From: Bog-473 sp035947875
GTDB taxonomy: Bacteria; Actinomycetota; Acidimicrobiia; Acidimicrobiales; RAAP-2
DNA length: 5,516 nucleotides
Direction: 5' to 3'
NCBI GenBank assembly: GCA_035947875.1
Contig: DASZJQ010000011.1
Coordinates: forward strand, 1 to 5,516
Below, one piece after another: positions 1 through 3,941 of the stretch. Numbering within the stretch: the first letter of the stretch is position 1; each line of letters begins with the position of its first letter. The notes under the pieces are model-generated. The model had not been told where the DNA came from and made no database searches. It saw nothing but the letters and a program-made list of their open reading frames with translations. The position numbers and the translations under genes are program-made.

Positions 1-437
1 GTGAGCGCGCCGCCGCGCGGGTCGACCATCGGATCGGTCAGCACCATCGCCCCGGCGGCCGATCCGGCCACCACCGCCCCGTCCGCCCACGCCTCACGCA
101 GGGCGTCGAAGGTGGCCGACCCCTTGAGAACCGATTTGAGATGCAGGGGCGAGCCACCGGACAGGTAGATGAAGCGGGCGCCCCGCACCACCGCCGCCAT
201 CCCGGCGTCCCCGGCCGACGCCCGGTCGACCACCATCAGCCCCTCCACCTGGCCCCCCAAGTCGGCGAACCATTCGGCCGCCCGGAGCACCACCCGCTCG
301 GGGTGTTGGTAGGCGGCGGCCGTGGGGAGCACGAGCACGTCCTTCCCGCCCGACGCGGCCAGCAGCCTCGCGTCAAAGGAGCATCCGGGGGTCCATTCGT
401 TCCCGCCGACCAGGGCCAGCACGCCGTTTTTGTCCAC
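1..437 (-). CDS. Peptidase S51 / type 1 glutamine amidotransferase-like protein, partial (3' end off window)
   Basis: The first 145 codons are present; the gene runs off the left edge. The protein begins MDKNGVLALVGGNEW and has an alternating beta-strand/helix pattern, with LVLPTAA (about residues 35-41), YLSGGSPLHL (91-100), GSAAGAM (125-131) and DPMVDPRGGAL at the visible end. This order of motifs matches the S51 (cyanophycinase / peptidase E) fold as found in actinobacterial proteins of unknown substrate. In that family the nucleophile lies in G-x-S-A-G-A; here the serine position is Ala127 (codon 59-57), with a serine one residue earlier, so classical serine protease activity is doubtful. 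The GG-[DN]-Q motif of true peptidases is GGSP here. The start is uncertain: GTG at 437 gives the family-like N-terminus, GTG at 452 has a weak AGG 6 nt upstream, and ATG at 503 would lie inside the putative operator and is unlikely. The gene is divergent from the dehydrogenase gene. Family assignment is fairly sure; function is unknown. Confidence 0.8.
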   Translation of the reverse strand, partial: MDKNGVLALVGGNEWTPGCSFDARLLAASGGKDVLVLPTAAAYQHPERVVLRAAEWFADLGGQVEGLMVVDRASAGDAGMAAVVRGARFIYLSGGSPLHLKSVLKGSATFDALREAWADGAVVAGSAAGAMVLTDPMVDPRGGAL

Positions 438-483
438 GGGCCACTCTTGCACGCTCCGCCTGCCGCCCCGACCTCGACCGCCG

Positions 484-489
484 AGGTTA
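484..489 (-). promoter_or_regulatory. Possible -10 element for the S51-like gene
   Basis: TAACCT on the minus strand fits the actinobacterial TAnnnT -10 pattern and would place transcription start near 477, upstream of both GTG start candidates (452 and 437). No convincing -35 is seen at the right distance. Its inner end overlaps the palindrome at 488-499. This is pattern matching only. Confidence 0.3.
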
Positions 490-499
490 CCGACCGGTA
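488..499. promoter_or_regulatory. Putative TetR-type operator (palindrome TACCG-AC-CGGTA)
   Basis: A perfect 5-bp inverted repeat with a 2-bp spacer lies in the 74-bp divergent intergenic region. It touches the -10-like hexamers of both flanking genes (minus strand 484-489, plus strand 498-503), so a bound repressor would block both. The TACCGACCG core resembles, from memory, the site reported for the TetR-family regulator PfmR of Thermus thermophilus, which controls fatty-acid and phenylacetate catabolism genes; the right part of the site matches less well. That is consistent with control of an acyl-CoA dehydrogenase gene by an acyl-CoA-responsive TetR protein. No regulator gene is in the window, so the identity of the binder is inference. 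Confidence 0.45.
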
Positions 500-511
500 G
501 CATTCGCTCCC

Positions 512-1366
512 ATGTCCATTAAGAGGGTTGGAATCGTTGGGTCCGGGATCATGGGATCGGGCATCGCCGAGGTGGCGGCCGCCGCCGGCTACGAGGTCGT
601 GTTGCGCAGTCGCAGCCAGGCCGCGGCGGACGCCATGGTGGCCGGGCTGAAGAAGTCGCTGGCCAAGCAGGTGGAAAAGGGCAAGCGCACCGAGGCGGAG
701 GCCGGCGAGATCACCGCTCGTGTGTCCGCCACCACCCACCTCGGTGCGTTGGCCGACGCCGACCTGGTCATCGAGTCCGTGGTCGAAGACCTGGCGATCA
801 AGAAGGCCCTGTTCGCCGAGCTCGACACCGTGTGCCAGGAGGGGGCCATCCTGGCCACCAACACCTCGACCCTGCCGGTCGTCGAGCTGGCCATGGCGAC
901 CGGGCGCCCCCAGCTGGTGTGCGGGATCCACTTCTTCAACCCGGCTTCGGCCATGGCTCTGGTCGAGGTGGTGCGCCCGATCACCGCCGACGACACCACG
1001 GTCGCCGCCGCCACCGAGTTCGCCGCCGCCTGCGGCAAGGACCCCGTCGAGGTCAAGGACCAGGCCGGGTTCATCGTCAACGCGCTGCTCTTCCCCTACC
1101 TGAACAACGCCATCCGCCTCCTCGAGCAGGGCGTGGCCACCCGTGAAGGCATCGACGCCGCCATGAAAGGCGGGTGCGGGTTCCCCATGGGACCGTTCGC
1201 CCTCCTCGACCTGGTCGGCCTGGACACCTCGCTGGCCATCCTCGACGCGCTCTACGCCGAGTTCCGCGATCCGAACTACGCCGCCGTGCCCCTGCTGCGC
1301 CGCCTGGTCACCTCGGGCCAGCTCGGCCGCAAGACCAAGCGCGGCTTTTACGAGTACAACCGCTGA
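512..1366 (+). CDS. 3-hydroxyacyl-CoA (3-hydroxybutyryl-CoA) dehydrogenase
   Basis: This 284-aa protein has the usual length for single-function bacterial 3-hydroxybutyryl-CoA dehydrogenases (Hbd/FadB2 type), soluble enzymes that interconvert acetoacetyl-CoA and (S)-3-hydroxybutyryl-CoA. The N-terminal Rossmann domain (about 1-185) has the dinucleotide loop GSGIMG at 10-15. Catalytic signatures are the NTST motif (117-120), His140 in GIHFFNPA paired with Glu152 in VEVV, and Asn190 in GFIVN. The C-terminal helical dimerisation domain (about 186-284) ends with GRKTKRGFYEY, typical of the family. The second beta strand ends in VVLRSRS (29-35), where NAD-dependent members usually carry an acidic residue; this suggests NADPH use and perhaps work in the reductive, assimilatory direction. 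The ATG lies 8 nt after a -10-like hexamer and lacks a Shine-Dalgarno sequence. The mutase gene follows 70 bp later in the same direction. Family assignment is firm; chain-length preference and cofactor are inferred. Confidence 0.95.
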   Translation: MSIKRVGIVGSGIMGSGIAEVAAAAGYEVVLRSRSQAAADAMVAGLKKSLAKQVEKGKRTEAEAGEITARVSATTHLGALADADLVIESVVEDLAIKKALFAELDTVCQEGAILATNTSTLPVVELAMATGRPQLVCGIHFFNPASAMALVEVVRPITADDTTVAAATEFAAACGKDPVEVKDQAGFIVNALLFPYLNNAIRLLEQGVATREGIDAAMKGGCGFPMGPFALLDLVGLDTSLAILDALYAEFRDPNYAAVPLLRRLVTSGQLGRKTKRGFYEYNR

Positions 1367-1369
1367 GCC

Positions 1370-1400
1370 TGGACCGTTCGGGGCTGCGGCGCGGCACAAT
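1370..1400 (+). promoter_or_regulatory. Weak possible promoter upstream of the mutase gene
   Basis: CACAAT (1395-1400, four of six matches to TATAAT) is preceded by TGGACC (1370-1375) with a long 19-bp spacer, in the 70-bp gap between the dehydrogenase and mutase genes. The match is poor, and the two genes could equally be co-transcribed from the promoter before 512. Confidence 0.22.
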
Positions 1401-1421
1401 GGAGGGAGCGGCCCTGCGTAC

Positions 1422-1428
1422 GAGGAGG
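1422..1428 (+). promoter_or_regulatory. Ribosome binding site that sets the mutase start
   Basis: GAGGAGG is a near-perfect Shine-Dalgarno sequence that ends 8 nt before the ATG at 1437. It overlaps the in-frame GTG at 1428, which therefore cannot be its start, and so fixes the mutase start at 1437. Confidence 0.85.
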
Positions 1429-1436
1429 TGCACCGC

Positions 1437-3428
1437 ATGAGCACGGAACACCGACGAGACGCCCCCTGGGTGATGCGCACCTACTCGGGGCATTCCACGG
1501 CGAAGGCCTCCAACGCGCTCTACCGGGCCAACCTGGCCAAGGGCCAGACCGGCCTGTCGATCGCCTTCGACCTTCCCACCCAGACCGGGTACGACCCCGA
1601 CTCGCCCGAGGCGGCCGGCGAGGTGGGCAAGGTCGGCGTCCCCGTGGCCCACCGGGGCCACATGGAAGAACTGATGGCCGGCATCCCGGTGGCCGAGATG
1701 AACACCTCGATGACCATCAACGCCACGGCGGCCTGGCTGCTCGGGCTCTACGTGGCGCACGCCGAGGACCGGGGCGTGGATCCGGGCCGGCTGTCGGGGA
1801 CCACGCAGAACGACATCATCAAGGAGTACCTGAGCCGCGGCACCTTCATCTTCCCGCCCGGTCCCAGCCTGCGCCTCACCGTGGACACCATCGCCTACAC
1901 GGTGCGCCAGGCGCCGAAATGGAACCCCATCAACGTCTGCAGCTACCACCTCCAAGAGGCGGGGGCCACGCCGACCCAGGAGATCGCCTACGCGCTGGCC
2001 ACCGCCATCGGCGTGCTCGACGGCGTGCTGGCCTCGGGCAAGATCGAGCCGTCGGAGCTTCCGGCCGTGGTGGGGCGCATCAGTTTCTTCGTGAATTCGG
2101 GCGTGCGCTTCGTGGAGGAGACCTGCAAGATGCGGGCCTTCACCGCCATGTGGGACCGGATCTGCGCCGAGCGCTACGGCGTCGAAGATCCGAAGCTCCG
2201 GCGCTTCCGCTACGGGGTGCAGGTCAACTCGCTCGGACTGACCGAGCAGCAGCCCGAGAACAACGTGCCCCGCATCGTCCTCGAGATGCTCGGCGTCACC
2301 TTGTCCAAGCAGGCCCGGGCCCGGGCCCTGCAGCTGCCGGCCTGGAACGAGGCGCTGGGGCTGCCCCGCCCCTGGGACCAGCAGTGGTCGCTGCGCATGC
2401 AGCAGATATTGGCCTTCGAGTCCGACCTGCTCGAGTACGACGACATCTTCGAGGGCTCCACCGTGATCGCGGCCAAGACGGAGGAGTTGGTGGCCTCGGC
2501 CTCGGCCGAGCTGGCCGACGTGGAGGCACTGGGTGGGGCCTTCGCCGCCATCGACGAGCTCAAGACCCGGCTGGTGCGGAGCCAGGCCGAGCGGGTGCGG
2601 CGCATCGAGACCGGTGAGCAGCGGGTCATCGGCGTGAACGCCTTCACCGAAACGGCCGCCTCGCCCCTGACGGACGGCGCCGGGATCGAGTCGATCCTGA
2701 AGGTGGACCCGCACCTCGAGGCCGAGCTGGCCGCCGACGTGGTGCGGTGGCGAGCCGAGCGCGACCAGCCGTCCGTGGTCAAGGCCCTGGACCGGTTGCG
2801 GCGGGTGGCCGAGGACGACGGCCCCGGCGGCAACATCATGGACGCCACCATCGCCCTGGCCCACGCCGGCGGGACAACCGGTGAATGGGCTTCGGCGCTG
2901 CGCGAGGTCTTCGGAGAATTCCGAGCCCCGACCGGCATCAGCGGGGGGGTCGGCCACCGCGGTGACGACCTGGCGCCGATCGTGGCCCGCACCAGGGCCC
3001 TGGCCGAGCGCACCGGGGGGCCACCCCGCCTGCTGGTGGCCAAGCCCGGATTGGACGGTCACTCCAACGGGGCGGAACAGATCGCCGTGGCGGCCCGGGA
3101 TGCCGGTTTCGAGGTGATCTATCAGGGCATCCGGCTGACCCCGGCGCAGATCGTGGCGGCGGCGCGCGACGAGGACGTGGACATCGTCGGACTGTCCATC
3201 CTGTCGGGCTCCCACATGGAACTGGTGCCCGACGTGGTCGACCGCCTCCGGGCCGCCGGCGTGACGGCCGCCGTGGTGGTGGGCGGCATCATCCCGCCCG
3301 ATGACGCCGAGATCCTCTTGGGCAAGGGCGTGGCCGCGGTCTACACGCCCAAGGACTTCGAGTTCAAGGAGATCATGGAGGACCTGGTGGCGTTGGCCGA
3401 GCGCCAGCGCGACGCCATGTCCGGGTGA
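1437..3428 (+). CDS. ecm: Ethylmalonyl-CoA mutase (B12-dependent; MeaA-like)
   Basis: This 663-aa adenosylcobalamin-dependent acyl-CoA mutase belongs to the methylmalonyl-CoA mutase superfamily. It fits the ethylmalonyl-CoA mutase subfamily, which turns (2R)-ethylmalonyl-CoA into (2S)-methylsuccinyl-CoA in the ethylmalonyl-CoA pathway. The N-terminal TIM barrel (about 10-410) shows RTYSGHSTAKASNALYR (14-30), FDLPTQTGYD (44-53), NTSMTINATA (89-98) and YHLQEAGATP (170-179, His171 matching the active-site His of methylmalonyl-CoA mutase). These strings match remembered Ecm/MeaA proteins rather than methylmalonyl-CoA mutase, which reads GFSTAEESN, FDLATHRGYD and SVSMTMNGA. After a linker, the C-terminal cobalamin domain (about 530-655) has the base-off motif D-x-H-x-x-G (Asp540, His542, Gly545), S-x-L (587-589) and a GG pair (616-617). 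The length is close to known Ecm. The ATG at 1437 follows GAGGAGG by 8 nt; the in-frame GTG at 1428 overlaps that site. The 3' end overlaps a convergent gene by 56 nt. Subfamily assignment rests on remembered sequences but is strong. Confidence 0.93.
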   Translation: MSTEHRRDAPWVMRTYSGHSTAKASNALYRANLAKGQTGLSIAFDLPTQTGYDPDSPEAAGEVGKVGVPVAHRGHMEELMAGIPVAEMNTSMTINATAAWLLGLYVAHAEDRGVDPGRLSGTTQNDIIKEYLSRGTFIFPPGPSLRLTVDTIAYTVRQAPKWNPINVCSYHLQEAGATPTQEIAYALATAIGVLDGVLASGKIEPSELPAVVGRISFFVNSGVRFVEETCKMRAFTAMWDRICAERYGVEDPKLRRFRYGVQVNSLGLTEQQPENNVPRIVLEMLGVTLSKQARARALQLPAWNEALGLPRPWDQQWSLRMQQILAFESDLLEYDDIFEGSTVIAAKTEELVASASAELADVEALGGAFAAIDELKTRLVRSQAERVRRIETGEQRVIGVNAFTETAASPLTDGAGIESILKVDPHLEAELAADVVRWRAERDQPSVVKALDRLRRVAEDDGPGGNIMDATIALAHAGGTTGEWASALREVFGEFRAPTGISGGVGHRGDDLAPIVARTRALAERTGGPPRLLVAKPGLDGHSNGAEQIAVAARDAGFEVIYQGIRLTPAQIVAAARDEDVDIVGLSILSGSHMELVPDVVDRLRAAGVTAAVVVGGIIPPDDAEILLGKGVAAVYTPKDFEFKEIMEDLVALAERQRDAMSG

Positions 3429-3678
3429 GGCGGGCCATCTCCCGCCAGGTCACCGGGACCGCGCCCAGGGCGATGGCCCGGTGCCGGTAGCTTTCGGGCA
3501 GGTCGTAGTGGTTGAGGGCAGCGGAGCGACGGTGGCGTTGGAAGCCGCGCCGGGGGATCCCCAGCTCACCGGCCAGGGCGTGGAGCTCCAGCTCGTCGTC
3601 GGCCAGGAGATGGGACCAGCGATCCTCCCGCTGGCCGATGGTGGCCCGCTGCCGCCAGTCGTCCAGGTAGACGGTCAG
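3373..3678 (-). CDS. DUF4031 domain protein, probable CTG start
   Basis: Read from a CTG at 3678, this is a 101-aa protein that starts (M)TVYLDDWRQRATIG and continues with RWSHLLADDELELHALAGELGI (20-41), FQRH (46-49), HYDLPES (57-63) and GAVPVTWRE (72-80). This is the full pattern I associate with DUF4031, a small domain of unknown function with conserved W, H, D and Y residues (His23, Asp27, His33, His57, Asp59) that could bind metal or nucleotide. The reading frame is open further upstream to GTG codons at the VEQ and VAVQ positions, but those would add unrelated residues inside the preceding gene. The CTG overlaps the TGA of the preceding gene as CTGA, mirroring the GTGA overlap one gene earlier. 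The last roughly 19 residues (WRRAGARPTPPGPP region) overlap the convergent mutase gene. The gene is last in the carboxylase operon. Presence of the gene is fairly sure; the start codon is inferred; the function is unknown. Confidence 0.8.
   Translation of the reverse strand: MTVYLDDWRQRATIGQREDRWSHLLADDELELHALAGELGIPRRGFQRHRRSAALNHYDLPESYRHRAIALGAVPVTWREMARLTRTWRRAGARPTPPGPP
3431..3480. repeat. Inverted repeat just after the mutase stop codon
   Basis: CGGGCCATC (3431-3439) and GATGGCCCG (3472-3480) form a perfect 9-bp inverted repeat with a 32-nt loop that can pair further inside (CCCG 3441-3444 with CGGG 3454-3457). It begins 3 nt after the mutase stop and lies inside the DUF4031 coding region on the other strand. 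It lacks a T tract, so it is at best a non-canonical terminator or transcript-end stabiliser, and it may be chance in such GC-rich DNA. Confidence 0.3.
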
Positions 3679-3941
3679 TGACGGGCCCAGGGTCGGTCGC
3701 GTCGCAGCGGCGTGGGCTTGTTCCACCAGCGCCCGCTGAACCGCCACGTCTGGTGCACCGGGTCCTGCTCGTCGGGTGCCGCCGGCCGGGGCCACACCAG
3801 CTGGGCCGCTGCGGTGATGGCGGCCATAACGTCGGGCCCGGGCACCGGTGGGGGAGCGAGCCGCAGGAGCTCGGCGTCGATCTGGACCCGGGCCTCAACC
3901 TGGATCTCGGCCTGGTTCGCCGTACCCACAGGCGCACTCAC
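3675..3941 (-). CDS. Small carboxylase-linked protein, possible epsilon-like accessory subunit
   Basis: This 88-aa protein begins MSAPVGTANQAEIQVEARVQ from a GTG whose last bases overlap the TGA of the carboxyltransferase gene (GTGA), so translation is probably coupled. It has a proline-rich segment (APPPVPGP, 29-36), a predicted short helix MAAITAAAQLVWPRP (39-53) and a basic aromatic tail with WRFSGRWWNKP (66-76). No signal peptide or membrane segment is seen. Actinobacterial acyl-CoA carboxylases often have a small epsilon subunit encoded beside the beta subunit that stabilises the complex, and the position and size fit. The classical epsilon motif (RGxPTxxELAAL) is absent, however. The helix followed by W-R-x-x-G-R is also reminiscent of small accessory subunits of biotin-dependent decarboxylases. 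The gene is clearly real, given its frame, coupling and composition; the subunit role is inferred from context. Confidence 0.7.
   Translation of the reverse strand: MSAPVGTANQAEIQVEARVQIDAELLRLAPPPVPGPDVMAAITAAAQLVWPRPAAPDEQDPVHQTWRFSGRWWNKPTPLRRDRPWARH

Larger units (their letters stand above)
474..503 (+). promoter_or_regulatory. Putative promoter of the 3-hydroxyacyl-CoA dehydrogenase gene, probably leaderless
   Basis: The -35-like TCGACC (474-479) and the -10-like TAGCAT (498-503) are separated by 18 bp. The -10 ends 8 nt before the ATG at 512, so transcription would start at or within a couple of bases of the start codon. There is no purine-rich ribosome binding site in front of the ATG (the preceding bases are TCGCTCCC), which supports a leaderless mRNA, common in actinobacteria. 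The palindrome at 488-499 sits in the spacer and overlaps the -10. Confidence 0.45.

Noticed and set aside
438..503. Longer S51-like protein from ATG 503
   Set aside because: It would place the operator and -10 element inside the coding region and add a Gly/Arg-rich stretch unlike the family N-terminus.
1428..1436. GTG start for the mutase three codons upstream
   Set aside because: The GTG overlaps the Shine-Dalgarno sequence GAGGAGG, which is ideally spaced for the ATG at 1437.
236..1480. A 414-codon minus-strand open frame across the dehydrogenase and the intergenic region
   Set aside because: It is a shadow of the dehydrogenase and of the S51-like gene in another frame, with biased composition and no family resemblance.
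1308..3215. A 635-codon open frame on the minus strand opposite the mutase gene
   Set aside because: It is antisense to a highly conserved mutase. Its translation is low-complexity and rich in Gly, Arg, His and Pro, with no recognisable domain. Long antisense open frames are expected in GC-rich coding DNA.
1437..3428. Methylmalonyl-CoA mutase as the identity of the B12 mutase
   Set aside because: Diagnostic segments (GHSTAKASN, FDLPTQTGYD, NTSMTINATA) match the ethylmalonyl-CoA mutase/MeaA group instead of methylmalonyl-CoA mutase. A single chain of 663 aa with an attached cobalamin domain and no separate small subunit also fits.
3679..3795. Upstream extension of the DUF4031 frame
   Set aside because: The residues before TVYLDDW have no match to the domain and are read from inside the small-protein gene in another frame, so they are unlikely to be translated.
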